The notes beneath the pieces were generated by a model. The model worked only from the letters and a program-made list of their open reading frames with translations. It searched no databases and was not told the origin of the DNA. Shown here piece after piece: positions 1-10,746 of a stretch of 64,000 bases of DNA. This stretch comes from Orobanche coerulescens (taxonomy: Eukaryota > Streptophyta > Magnoliopsida > Lamiales > Orobanchaceae). Location of the stretch: assembly GCA_033398695.1 (NCBI GenBank), contig CM065817.1, positions 63,290,001-63,354,000 on the forward strand. The letters are read 5' to 3'. How positions within the stretch are numbered: position 1 is the first letter of the stretch; every line of letters begins with the position of its first letter. The translations under genes and the position numbers were made by a program.

Positions 1-674
1 ACATTGGTGAAGAATCACCTACCTCAAGTAGTGAAGAACACGGAGGAAAATGAAGCAATCCGACACCGAAAGCTTGAACACCAATCTCAATGATATACGA
101 TCTTCAATCACGAATCGGGATGTTGATATGAAGTGTTTGGGGTGAAGGAAGTTATGTTCTATGTGTAGGAATTCGGGTAATGAGAGTAGAAAAGCGAAAT
201 CTCAAATAGGATCTTTGTCTATTTATAATAAATGGCTATTAGCGCGCTAGACCCTGTTCGTAGCGTGCGCTAACGGCTCACGATCTAAAGCGTACTCGGC
301 ACTTAGCGTGCGCTACGCATATACATGGCGTGCGCTAAGGCGTTGACTCGGCTTTTCGAAAGCCGTCCAGTACATCCGACACAATCCGACAAGGGTCCCC
401 GGCGGATCTCACCTACCGCACGTCTCAATCGATTTGACCACGCATAGCGTGCGCTAATGACACTCTGGCGTGCGCTATGAATCCAGCTAGCGCACGCTAA
501 ACATAGTCGGTAGCGTGCGCTACATCTTGTGATTTAAAATCTTTAAGTCACAATCATGAAATTAAACGCTCGACAACATCGGACTATGAAATACGGAGAA
601 TAGTACTCGGACCAAAAGTACAATTATTACAATATCATAAGTTCCAATTACATAACGAAATCTCGGGTATTACA
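1..674 (-). repeat. Family A LTR 1 (3' LTR, cut by window start)
   Basis: This matches the right-hand parts of 5537-7852 and 12681-14988. It ends in ...CGGGTATTACA, the reverse complement of the family A LTR start TGTAATACCCG, followed at once by the polypurine tract. About 1.6 kb of this LTR lies outside the window. Confidence 0.9.
219..522 (-). promoter_or_regulatory. TATA box and palindrome cluster of family A LTR 1
   Basis: On the minus strand TATAAATAG lies near 219-231. Just upstream of it (higher coordinates) are repeated 12-mers TAGCGTGCGCTA or their complement, plus TAGCGCGCTA. A promoter role is inferred from position; the repeats are directly visible. Confidence 0.6.
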
Positions 675-712
675 TCCTTCCTCCCTAAAAAGAAGTTTCG
701 TCCCGAAACTTA
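675..712 (-). promoter_or_regulatory. Polypurine tract and adjacent hairpin, family A copy 1
   Basis: Read on the minus strand, an AG-rich tract (675-692) abuts the LTR start and would prime plus-strand DNA. Immediately before it lies the inverted repeat AAGTTTCGGGACGAAACTT (693-711). The pol stop codon TAA (710-712) overlaps the edge of the hairpin. Confidence 0.8.
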
Positions 713-1630
713 GAATGAAAACAACTCCGGATATTTAGCCTTCATACCGTCCTCCGTTTCCCAAGTGGCCTCTTCGACTCCATGTCGTGACCATTGTACT
801 TTAACCAAGTGTATTGGTTTATTCCTCAATTGTTTGATCCGGCTCTCAAGTATCTTGATTGGTCTCTCTTCGAAGGTGCCATCATTAGCTATCTCGATCT
901 CGTCGAAATCAATGACGTGACTGGGGTCCGGCACATACTTCCACAATTGGGATACGTGAAATACATTGTGAACGTGACTCAGCGATGGCGGTAAGGCCAA
1001 CCTGTATGCTAAATCTCCCACTCTCTCGAGGATCTCGAATGGTCCGATATATCTCGGACTAAGTTTGCCTCTCCTCCCAAAACGGAAAATTCCTCGTGTA
1101 GGAGACACATTCAATAGTACATGGTCTCCTGCGTCGAACTCTAAAGGGCGACGACGTACATCTGCATAAGACTTCTGTCGACTCTGGGCAGTCAACAGTC
1201 TCTCTCGAATCGAAGCTATCTTCTCTTGAGTCTGAATAATCAATTCCGGTTCCGTCCCGATCAAATCCGAAGAATCATCCCAGCACAGGGGCGATCGGCA
1301 TCTTCTCCCGTATAAAGCTTCAAATGGGGCCATCTTAATAGAAGCATGCCAATTGTTATTATAGGTGAACTCGATCAAGGGCAAGTGAACTTCCCAATCA
1401 GTCGACCAATCTAATGCACAAGCTCTAAGCATGTCTTCTACTGTCTGTATAGTTCTTTCAGACTGACCATCGGTTTGGGGATGATAAGCTGTGCTAAAGT
1501 TGAGCTCAGTCCCCAAAGCCTTGTGAACTGCTTTCCAGAAGTGTGACACGAAACGACCATCTCGATCCGAAATAATGGTCTTCGGCGTCCCGTGCAATCT
1601 GACTATCTCCGCAATAAATATTCGTGCCAA
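710..1630 (-). pseudogene. Integrase catalytic core, C-terminal domain and chromodomain (A copy 1)
   Basis: An open stretch of 306 residues. Near residue 22 is SDRDGRF with the second catalytic Asp, and near residue 58 QSERTIQ with the catalytic Glu. The GPFEILERVGDLAYRLALP block and VFHVSQL follow, as is typical of chromovirus integrase. The last ~55 residues (ILESRIKQLRNK ... VQWSRHGVEEATWE ... YPELF) form a chromodomain, thought to steer insertion to marked chromatin. The first catalytic Asp (MDFI) lies upstream, past a frameshift and a stop at about 1630-1860, so this is a fragment of a broken pol. The stop is followed directly by the hairpin and polypurine tract. Confidence 0.9.
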
Positions 1631-2454
1631 TCTCTCGGGTCCCCATGTATCTTTAATTCCCAGGAAATGAGCCGACTTGGTTAGTCGATCAACTCAACCC
1701 AAATCATGTTCATTCCCGTTCTAGTCCTTGGCATACTAGTAATGAAGTCCATCGAGATATCCTCCCACTTCCACTCAGGGATCGGAAGCGGTTTTAACAT
1801 TCCGGCAGGTCGTTGATGTTCAATCTTAACCTGCTGACAAGTCAAACACTTTGAAACCTACTCCGCTACGTCCTTCTTCATATTCCCCCACCAGAAGTTT
1901 TGCTTTAAATCTTTATACATCTTACTCTTGCACAGGTGAATAGAATAGGGCGTGCTATGAGCTTCCTTCAAAATTATCCGTCTCAAATCATCGTCCTCGG
2001 GAACGCAAAGTCGACTCTGAAATCTCAGAACTCCATCGTATTGAATCACGAATCCTGGGGCTTTTCCTTTCTTTACTTCGTCATATAATCGAAGAATCAG
2101 AGGATCGTTCAGTTGTTTAGACTTGATCTCCTCGACTAGTGATGAAGTCAGTTCCATCACATAAAGTTGCCCTTGGATTCCTGGTGCCCATACTTGATCC
2201 TCGCGGATCGGTTCTCGCCGAATCTTTGGTTTGGGACGTAAGTGCTTCCAATACCCGAAGAGAAACAGTTTACGGCTCAAAGCATCGGCTACTACGTTTG
2301 CTTTCCCCGGATGATAGAGAATCTCCAAGTCGTAATCCTTGATCAATTCCACCACCTTCTCTGCCTCATGTTTAACTCTTTCATTGAAAATGTACTTGAA
2401 GCTCTTATGATCTGTAAAGATCGACAATGAGTGCCATACAAATAATGTCGCCAA
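1631..2454 (-). pseudogene. RNase H end, integrase zinc finger and start of core (A copy 1)
   Basis: 1858-2454 is open and holds FTDHKSFKYIF and ADALSRK from the end of RNase H, then the integrase N-terminal region ending [18 protein letters not shown] follows, after which the same frame continues [11 protein letters not shown] ... [12 protein letters not shown] with the first catalytic Asp. A further frameshift falls near 1690-1700, just before the expected DRLTKSAHF. The TAG and this frameshift are also in copy 2. Relative to copy 2 there are extra losses here, for example in the RNase H tail near 2360. Confidence 0.8.
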
Positions 2455-2834
2455 ATTTTCAAGGCAAAGACCACAGTGCTAGCTCCGGATCGTGAGTCGG
2501 GTAATTAACCTCATACGGTTTTAATTGCCGAGAAGCATAAGCAATCACTTTATCCTTCGCATCAATACACAACCTGCACCACGATTCAAGCGTCGCCGTA
2601 TACCATAAATCCGTCAATTCTCTCTAGCGGCGCTAATATAGGATTACGCCGTCGGTCTCTTCTTAAGCTCATCAAAACCCGGCTGGCGTTTCTCATCCCA
2701 CTCGAACTTTTGAGTTTTACGTAGCTTGGGTGAGCGGACGAGCAATTTTGGAAAACCCCTCTACAAAGCGGCGATAGTATCCGGCCAAGTCCTAAGAAGC
2801 TTGGACCTCTTTCACGTTTTTAGGAGCTTCCCGG
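2455..2834 (-). pseudogene. Frameshifted RT thumb to RNase H segment (A copy 1)
   Basis: This aligns base for base with 9620-10060 of copy 2, which is open there, but carries many 1-3 base losses and changes, several at CAG or CTG. No continuous frame survives. Confidence 0.75.
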
Positions 2835-3527
2835 TCAAGATTGCCTCGACTTTCTTGGGTCCCTGAACTCCATCAATGAAATCACATGCCCAAGGAAGGT
2901 TACTTCCTTAAGCCAGAACTCGCATTTTGAAAGTTTTGCATACAGATGTTCCTTCCTCAGGGTGCTCAAAACCACACGTAAATGCTCGGCATGCTCCTCT
3001 ACGTCCTTCGAATATATCAAAATGTCATCAATGAAGACGACCACAAATTTATCCAAGTATTCCAAGAATACCCGATTCATCAATTGCATGAATACTGCAG
3101 GAGCATTGGTAAGTCCAAACGGCATCACTACGAATTCATAATGCCCGTACCGGGATCTGAAAGCAGATTTCGGTATATCCGATTCCTTAATTCTCAACTG
3201 GTGGTATCCTGATCGCAAGTCTATCTTCGAGAATACCCTTGCCCCTTGCAGTTGATCAAACAAGTCGTCAATCCGAGGTATAAGATACTTATTCTTGATT
3301 GTCATCTTGTTGAGCTCCCTGTAATCAATACACAGTCGGAGGGATCCGTCTTTCTTCCGGACAAAGAGAACGGGCGCTCCCCAAGGAGAAACGCTCGGTT
3401 GAATAAAACCCTTCTGCAACAATTCCTCCAGTTGTTTCTTGAGTTCATACATCTCGGTTGGCGCCATGCGGTATGGTGCTCTGGAAATAGGAGCTGCTCC
3501 CGGCTCTAGCTCGATAGTGAATTCCAC
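2835..3527 (-). pseudogene. Reverse transcriptase, open fragment (A copy 1)
   Basis: A 230-residue open stretch covers most of the RT fingers and palm. It shows [41 protein letters not shown] with a catalytic Asp, [13 protein letters not shown], and [11 protein letters not shown] near residue 165, the FIDD form of the YxDD catalytic box. The last ~15 residues (after FLGHVIS) are out of frame. RT would copy element RNA to DNA inside Gag particles. Its counterpart in copy 2 is frameshifted, so this is the better RT copy of family A in the window. Confidence 0.92.
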
Positions 3528-4110
3528 TCCCCTCTGCGGAGGTAACCCAGGTAGTTCGTCAGGAAATACATCGAGAACTCATTCACAATGAAATAGACGA
3601 GAGCTCTACTCCTTCCTCTTTCCTCATGGCATAGCACCAAAGTCCGTGACATCCACAGCTTGATAATTTCACGGCTTTCATTGCCTTGATCAATTTTCCC
3701 GAGCTTCGGTCTCCATCCTCGGAATAAGTGTTCGAGATCCGTCATCGGCAATGATGGAAATGACTCTCTCTCGGTAATTCAATGACTCCATAACAGATTG
3801 AGCCAATCATCTCAGAAATTAAATCGTCACCGTAGATGTCAACTACAATGAGATTCGATGGCCACTCTCTTCCTTCTATAGATCTTTGGGAAATTCCTAG
3901 CTTCTAGTGTTCCCACAATTTTCTCTCCTCGGTAATCCCACAACATAAGGTTCACAATTATACAAGCACGAGATGTTCAAACGATTAACACGGTTCAAAG
4001 ATATAAAAGAATGCGTAGCTCCCGAATCGAACAAGACACTAGCTGGTTGCAAAAGGATCTGAATCGTGCACGATGCAACAGTGTGTTCGATCATCGATTT
4101 CCTCATTTCA
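3528..4110 (-). pseudogene. Aspartic protease and linker to RT (A copy 1)
   Basis: 3897-4106 is open and contains ASVLFDSGATHSFIS, the retroviral-type protease active site in the DSGA form, then NCEPYVVGLP. The stretch to 3528 matches the protease C-terminus and the region before RT but is broken by frameshifts. The protease would cut Gag-Pol. Confidence 0.8.
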
Positions 4111-5292
4111 TACGGGCGTGGAGGAACGGACCCGGCCTTTGGATGCCTCTCTCTTCGGCGTTACTGCTGCTGAAATCCACTTTCTTTCGTCTGGTTCACA
4201 CTCGTCTCCTTCGGAATTTGGAGCCGGAGTGCGAGTACCAAAGATCGGGTCACATTCCCACAAAATGTTGCGCGATGTCCTTCTGTCCACACTCAAAAGC
4301 AGTCACAAGGCAGCGCGAAACAATCCGTCGAACATGTCCCGCCTTGCCACGGTTGTAACACTTCTTCCTGCGTCGAAGCTTGATCGGTCTTTGCCGGAAC
4401 TTCTTTCCTCCTCGACTAGGATGCGGAGGTCTCTGGATGAGTGAAAAGAGGACCGGCCGTGGCCCGCTATTCTTATTCTCCATGAAGTTGCCGGACACCT
4501 TCTCGTTTCTTTGCTTAATCGATTTCTCTCTGCGCTTCCGTTCATATCGTAGGCCAACGCCTTGTCACGATCTTGCCTCAAGGTGGTACAATCAAATCCG
4601 GACATATATTGTGAATTTCCGGCTTCATTCGCATGTCAAAATGGAAAATCCTTTCCGCCTCGGTCTGACAGTGGCGCACATAAGTCATTTGGTGATTAAA
4701 AGTCTTAATCACTTCCGTCACGGATGCTTCCGAATTTTGTGGTGAGAAAAACTCCCGAACTCGGGCCTCTCTAGCGGGCGAGGACAATCGTGCCTCCATC
4801 ATCAACTTGAATTACATCCAGTCAACATTATGCTCCTCCGGTCGAATGGCCTCCCACCGGTCGAAAGCCTCCCGGTCAAAAGATCTTGGGCGGCCAGGAA
4901 CCTTCCTATCGTTGGGACAGTTAATCCCGCAAAATCTTTTCTAATTCCCTCAGCCAATGATCCCACGAAAGCGTCTCAGTGGAACCGTCAAATTTCGGAG
5001 GATGCAATTTGACCACCTCGGTAAGCCATTTATCTCCCCGATTATCCACGTTATTCTGCTGTCCCATCACCGTCGCATGCGATCCACAACTTGAGCAAGC
5101 CGGTTTATCTGGGCAACCACTGTGAAGCACTCCCGCACGTTAGGATCTACATTATTATTTGCGATCCTGCCGTCCCCGGAATGTGAATCCGTTTGACTAG
5201 CGGCTATCTCTGGGGTAGATACGACTCTTCTTGCCTCGCATTACCACGTCGCGTCCACGACCGCGTCCGCGTCCACGACCTCCTCTCAACAT
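4111..5292 (-). pseudogene. gag (A copy 1), frameshifted
   Basis: A likely start at 5290-5292 gives an Arg/Gly-rich N-terminus (LRGGRGRGRGRGRDVVMRG). Fragments in changing frames then give VKLHPPKFDGSTE ... DHWLRELEKILRD (4921-5130) and a capsid part with FNHQMTYVRHCQTEAERIFHFDMRMKPEI (4578-4805). A zinc-knuckle remnant KKCYNRGKAGHVRR (near 4380) has Arg where the second Cys belongs. Capsid would bind and package element RNA. The reading is clear by homology, but no intact frame remains. Confidence 0.8.
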
Positions 5293-5519
5293 ACCGTAAA
5301 CATAAATACTCAATATCCGTGACAAACTTTCTCAAAGTACATTCATTAATGTTTACAAGGCGTGAATTAAATAAAAGCAGTAGTATTCGAGATTAGGAAA
5401 CTTACAACCACGATCCGCACGGCGATCTTTGGCTCGGCAGGTGATGTTACGAACGACCAATAATCAATAACGTAAAGCAGACCCAACTAACCCGATTGCC
5501 AAGATATCCATAAATCTTA
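5293..5519 (-). other. Untranslated leader of A copy 1
   Basis: This lies between the gag start and the primer site. I see no coding potential; it matches 12442-12663 of copy 2. Confidence 0.6.
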
Positions 5520-5531
5520 GCTCCGATACCA
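5520..5531 (-). promoter_or_regulatory. Primer binding site, A copy 1
   Basis: On the minus strand this reads TGGTATCGGAGC, one mismatch from TGGTATCAGAGC, which pairs with the 3' end of plant initiator-methionine tRNA. It lies about 5 bases inside the LTR end. Confidence 0.85.
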
Positions 5532-6009
5532 TATTCGTAACACCCGAGATATTCGAATAATTACAGGCCGTAAACCCTTTAGATAAGGATTTACAAGGCT
5601 AATTTTAAAAGAAGTATAAAAATAAGCCAATCGAACAACTGGAATTCACATACGATTTGAATCAAACGATCAAATGTGCCGACTTATACAACCATATCGA
5701 AAGGACTTTATTAATACGTACATACTCGAGTACTAAACGAACCAAGAAGACAAATCACAATAATAAGAACATCAACCACATCACCGAGCCATCTCATCGT
5801 CACAGCCGGTCTTGTGTTGCCTCCCGCTCCTCGACTACACGAACATCAAAAACAATGTCCACCCCAGAAGTTAGCAAAACAATGCTAGTACAAGTATCGT
5901 CATACAATAAATCATTAATGCATCATAAAACATGCAAACGGACTTCCGCCACGGAATCCAACGATGCGAATCCTCACGATTCCATCTACACAATACATGG
6001 TAATCCAGC

Positions 6010-6176
6010 GATCCAGCGCCTCGGCATAGATCCCCATGATGATCCCGTCGGACCAACGCATGGTGGAAAACCCGTCCAACGATCCGGCGCCCTCGGCATA
6101 GATCCCCATGATGATCCCGTCGGACCAACGCATGGTGGACATTCGATCCAGCGCCCTCAGCATAGATCCTCATGAC
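6010..6176. repeat. ~70-bp tandem repeat inside family A LTR 2
   Basis: A unit of about 71 bp starting GATCCAGCGCC is followed by a second of about 65 bp and a partial third. The same structure is at 13164-13330. Confidence 0.85.
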
Positions 6177-6540
6177 CCCTCGGATCATTTATACCATAAT
6201 CAATCAATTATGCATACACATATGCATTTCAATATGTTCATCAATACGAACAAACAACAACGAATATCACGCGAATTTCCAGAAATACATCTCATATACA
6301 AAAATATGAACAAAACCACAAGCATGATAAATCAAACTAGACATATGATACTTGCCTCGAAAATGGCAAGGACGAAACACTTCAAAGATCTCGACACACT
6401 CGAAGGCCGCCTCCTTCGATCAACGTAACAAGCTCGAACCTTAACAAAAGGAACGATATACAAATCATCTCAAGTCGAACGATGGCCTAACAATTCGGTC
6501 TATGGCCGAAAAGCTTAAAATAACCAATCTGCCTGGACTG

Positions 6541-6741
6541 CTTAGCGTGCGCTACGTACTCTACGTAACGTGCGCTAAGCAGGCCTGTTAGCGTACGCTA
6601 TCATGTAAGACTAGCGTGCGCTAGTTATGAACTGACAGTTTGAACCGGCCGATACATAACGTACGCTACGTACGTTTTATACGTTAACCGAACCCCGATA
6701 GCGCACGTTAACTCACATATGTTAGCGTGCGCTAACGTTGC
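6541..6741. repeat. Second palindrome cluster inside family A LTR 2
   Basis: TAGCGTGCGCTA-like 12-mers and TAGCGTACGCTA occur repeatedly. On the minus strand the cluster lies about 650-850 bp downstream of the TATA box, so it would be in R or U5. A decayed copy is at 13690-13880. Confidence 0.8.
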
Positions 6742-7392
6742 ATGGCAGAATACTGCAAACCGAAAACTGGGTTGAATAGTGAAGAACTCATGAATTCTAC
6801 CGTGATAATACAAGTTATCCTCGGGCATATCATGCTAAAAAGGTTGTGGAAGTTTTGGAATACAAATATACGGATAGTCATCTCAATATCATAATCCATC
6901 TATGATCTTCAAGAAATAATCTAAGTTCTGATCGTCTTACGTTCCAAAACACCTGATTCCAACGTATACAACGTAGCAACTAGGTAAAATCCGATTACTG
7001 ATCATGAATCGATTTGAACATGCTTAGGAGTCCTTATAATAAGATGGTTCAAAGGTTCATACGATATATAGTGCCGATACGTCAAAGTATCCTTCTAACA
7101 TGTGATGACCGATTATAAACGAAATACCAGCTATCCAAACATGATTCAAACTTCCTTAGGAACATTACTAACATTGGTGAAGAATCACCTACCTCAAGTA
7201 GTGAAGAACACGGAGGAAAATGAAGCAATCCGACACCGAAAGCTTGAACACCAATCTCCAATGATATACGATCTTCAATCACGAATCAGGATGTTGATAT
7301 GAAGTATTTGGGGTGAAGGAAGTTATGTTCTATGTGTAGGAATTCGGGTAATGAGAGTAGAGAAAACTGAAATCTCAAATAGGATCTTTGTC

Positions 7393-7700
7393 CTATTTAT
7401 AATAAATGGCTATTAGCGCGCTAGACCTGTTCGTAGCGTGCGCTAACGCTCACGATCTAAATCAGTACTCGGCACTTAGCGTGCGCTACGCATATACATG
7501 TAGCGTGCGCTAAGGCGTTGACTCGGCTTTTCCCGGCCGTCAGTACATCCGACACAATCCGACAAGGGTCCCCCGGCCAGATCTCACCTACCGCACGTCT
7601 CAATCGATTTGACCACGCATAGCGTGCGCTAATGACACTCTGTAGCGTGCGCTATGAATCCACGCTAGCGCACGCTAAACATAGTCGGTAGCGTGCGCTA
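7393..7700 (-). promoter_or_regulatory. TATA box and palindrome cluster of family A LTR 2
   Basis: TATAAATAG reads on the minus strand at about 7393-7404. Eight palindromic or near-palindromic motifs (TAGCGTGCGCTA or TAGCGCACGCTA, first one TAGCGCGCTA) follow upstream. Their centres lie near 7418, 7439, 7482, 7506, 7625, 7648, 7671 and 7694, most 21-24 bp apart. Confidence 0.7.
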
Positions 7701-7852
7701 CATGCGCAGATTTAAAATCTTTAAGTCACAATCATGAAATTAAACGCTCGACAACATCGGACTATGAAATACGGAGAATAGTACTCAGACCAAAGTACAA
7801 TTATTACAATATCATAAGTTCCAATTACATAACAGAAATCTCGGGTATTACA

Positions 7853-7890
7853 TCCTTCCTCCCTAAAAAGAAGTTTCGTCCCGAAACTTA
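7853..7890 (-). promoter_or_regulatory. Polypurine tract and hairpin, A copy 2
   Basis: Same layout as at 675-712: purine tract 7853-7870, inverted repeat 7871-7889, pol stop at its edge. Confidence 0.8.
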
Positions 7891-8605
7891 GAATGAAAAC
7901 AACTCCGGATATTTAGCCTTCATACCGTCCTCCGTTTCCCAAGTGGCCTCTTCGACTCCATGTCGTGACCATTGTACTTTAACCAAGTGTATTGGTTTAT
8001 TCCTCAATTGTTTGATCCGGCTCTCAAGTATCTTGATTGGTCTCTCTTCGAAGGTGCCATCATTAGCTATCTCGATCTCGTCGAAATCAATGACGTGACT
8101 GGGGTCCGGCACATACTTCCACAATTGGGATACGTGAAATACATTGTGAACGTGACTCAGCGATGGCGGTAAGGCCAACCTGTATGCTAAATCTCCCACT
8201 CTCTCGAGGATCTCGAATGGTCCGATATATCTCGGACTAAGTTTGCCTCTCCTCCCAAAACGGAAAATTCCTCGTGTAGGAGACACATTCAATAGTACAT
8301 GGTCTCCTGCGTCGAACTCTAAAGGGCGACGACGTACATCTGCATAAGACTTCTGTCGACTCGGCGATCAACAGTCTCTCTCGAATCGAAGCTATCTTCT
8401 CTTGAGTCTGAATAATCAATTCCGGTTCCGTCCGATCAAATCCAAGAATCATCCCGGCCACAGGGCGATCGGCATCTTCTCCGTATAAAGCTTCAAATGG
8501 GGCCATCTTAATAGAAGCATGCCAATTGTTATTATAGGTGAACTCGATCAAGGGCAAGTGAACTTCCCAATCGATCGACCAATCTAATGCACAAGCTCTA
8601 AGCAT
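7888..8605 (-). pseudogene. Integrase core, C-terminal domain and chromodomain (A copy 2)
   Basis: Two open frames overlap. 7888-8292 holds the integrase C-terminal domain and chromodomain, identical in sequence to copy 1. 8237-8605 holds LPLIEFTYNNNWHASIKMAPFEALYG from the end of the core. A frameshift near 8330-8350 separates them; the copy 1 equivalent is open there. The catalytic Glu region further upstream (to about 8830) is also recognisable but broken. Confidence 0.85.
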
Positions 8606-9023
8606 GTCTTCTCTTATCTGTATAGTTCTTTCAGGTGACCATCGGTTTGGGGATGATAAGGCATGCTAAAGTTGAGCTCGATCCCCAAAGCCTTGTGAAT
8701 CGCTTTCGAAGTGTGACACGAAGCGACCATCTCGATCCGAAATAATGGTCTTGGCGTCCGTGCAATCGACTATCTCGCAATAAATATTCGTGCCAATCTC
8801 TCGGGTCCCCATGTATCTTTAATTCCCAGGAAATGAGCCGACTTGGTTAGTCGATCAACTCAACCCAAATCATGTTCATTCCCGTTCTAGTCCTTGGCAT
8901 ACTAGTAATGAAGTCCATCGAGATATCCTCCCACTTCCACTCAGGGATCGGAAGCGGTTTTAACATTCCGGCAGGTCGTTGATGTTCAATCTTAACCTGC
9001 TGACAAGTCAAACACTTTGAAAC
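8606..9023 (-). pseudogene. Broken integrase core, N-terminal half (A copy 2)
   Basis: This aligns with 1430-1857. It carries the frameshift shared with copy 1 (near 8850-8860) plus private losses, for example around 8630-8790. The TAG just after DVAE is shared with copy 1. Confidence 0.75.
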
Positions 9024-10067
9024 CTACTCCGCTACGTCCTTCTTCATATTCCCCCACCAGAAGTTTTGCTTTAAATCTTTATACATCTTACTACTGCCTG
9101 GGTGAATAGAATAGGGCGTGCTATGAGCTTCCTTCAAAATTATCCGTCTCAAATCATCGTCCTCGGGAACGCAAAGTCGACTCTGAAATCTCAGAACTCC
9201 ATCGTATTGAATCACGAATCCTGGGGCTTTTCCTTTCTTTACTTCGTCATATAATCGAAGAATCAGAGGATCGTTCAGTTGTTTAGACTTGATCTCCTCG
9301 ACTAGTGATGAAGTCAGTTCCATCACATAAAGTTGCCCTTGGATTCCTGGTGCCCATACTTCAATCCCCTCGCGGATCAGTTCTCGCTGAATACTGGTTT
9401 GGGACGTAAGTGCTTCCAATACCCGAAGAGAAACAGGTTTACGGCTCAAAGCATCAGCTACTACGTTTGCTTTCCCTGGATGATAGAGAATCTCCAAGTC
9501 GTAATCCTTGATCAATTCCAGCCACCTTCTCTGCCTCATGTTTAACTCTTTCTGACTGAAAATGTACTTGAGGCTCTTATGATCTGTAAAGATCTGACAA
9601 TGAGTGCCATACAAATAATGTCGCCAAATTTTCAAGGCAAAGACCACAGCTGCTAGCTCCAGATCGTGAGTCGGGTAATTAACCTCATACGGTTTTAATT
9701 GCCGAGAAGCATAAGCAATCACTTTATCCTTCTGCATCAATACACAACCCAGACCCTGATTCGAAGCGTCGCTGTATACCATAAATCCGTCAATTCCCTC
9801 TGGCAGCGCTAATATAGGTGCTGTCGTCAGTCTCTTCTTAAGCTCATCAAAACCAGCCTGGCGTTTCTCATCCCACTCGAACTTTTGAGTTTTCTGTAAC
9901 AGCTGGGTGAGCGGACGAGCAATTTTGGAAAACCCCTCTACAAAGCGGCGATAGTATCCAGCAAGTCCTAAGAAGCTTCGGACCTCTTTCACGTTTTTAG
10001 GAGCTTCCCAGTCCAAGATTGCCTCGACTTTCTTCGGGTCCACCTGAACTCCATCGGCTGAAATCAC
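9024..10067 (-). pseudogene. RT connection, RNase H and integrase zinc finger (A copy 2), open 347 residues
   Basis: The open frame starts within RT at [17 protein letters not shown] and runs through [19 protein letters not shown]. RNase H follows: [15 protein letters not shown] (first Asp), [11 protein letters not shown] (Glu), [11 protein letters not shown] (Asp) and ADALSRK. It ends in the integrase N-terminal domain with the two His of the HHCC finger ([15 protein letters not shown]) and [14 protein letters not shown], then TAG. RNase H would degrade the RNA template. This is the better RNase H copy of family A here; the same stretch of copy 1 is frameshifted. Confidence 0.92.
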
Positions 10068-10746
10068 ATGCCCAAGGAAGGTTACTTCCTTAAGCCAGAA
10101 CTCGCATTTTGAAAGTTTTGCATACAGATGTTCCTTCCTCAGGTGCTCAATACCTCACGTAAATGCTCGGCATGCTCCTCTACGTCCTTGAATATATCAA
10201 AATGTCATCAATGAAGACGACCACAAATTTATCCAAGTATTCCAAGAATACCCGATTCATCAATTGCATGAATCTGCGGGGAGCATTGGTAAGTCCAAGC
10301 GGCATCACTACGAATTCATAATGCCGTCGGGATCGAAAGCGGATTTCGTATATCCGATTCCTTAATTCTCAGCTGGTGGTATCGATGCAAGTCTATCTTG
10401 AGAATACCCTTGCCCCTTGCGGTTGATCAAACAAGTCGTCAATCAGGTATAAGATACTTATTCTTGATTGTCATCTTGTTGAGCTCCTGTAATCAATACG
10501 GTCGGAGGGATCCGTCTTTCTTAGGACAAAGAGAACAGGCGCTCCCCAAGGAGAAACGCTCGGTTGAATAAAACCCTTCTGCAACAATTCCTCCAGTTGT
10601 TTCTTGAGTTCATACATCTCGGTTGGCGCCATGCGGTATGGTGCTCTGGAAATAGGAGCTGCTCCGGCTCTAGCTCGATAGTGAATTCCACTCCCCTCTG
10701 CGGAGGTAACCCGGAGTAGTTCGTCAGAAATACATCGAGAACTCAT
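10068..10746 (-). pseudogene. Frameshifted reverse transcriptase (A copy 2)
   Basis: This aligns with the open RT at 2835-3527 of copy 1 but has several short losses. 10471-10746 retains [44 protein letters not shown], and the FIDD region near 10210 is recognisable. Confidence 0.8.

Larger units (their letters stand above)
5537..7852 (-). repeat. Family A LTR 2 (shared middle LTR)
   Basis: About 2.3 kb. The minus-strand copy starts TGTAATACCCGAG and ends ...GGGTGTTAC; its final A appears lost compared with LTR 3. It serves as 5' LTR for copy 1 and 3' LTR for copy 2. Inside are a 71-bp tandem repeat and two palindrome clusters. Confidence 0.92.

Noticed and set aside
5657..6175. 172-residue frame with repeated DPHDDPVGPTHGG
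   Set aside because: It reads through the 71-bp tandem repeat of the family A LTR; the repeat makes the protein look patterned. Not conserved as a frame in LTR 3 beyond the repeat.
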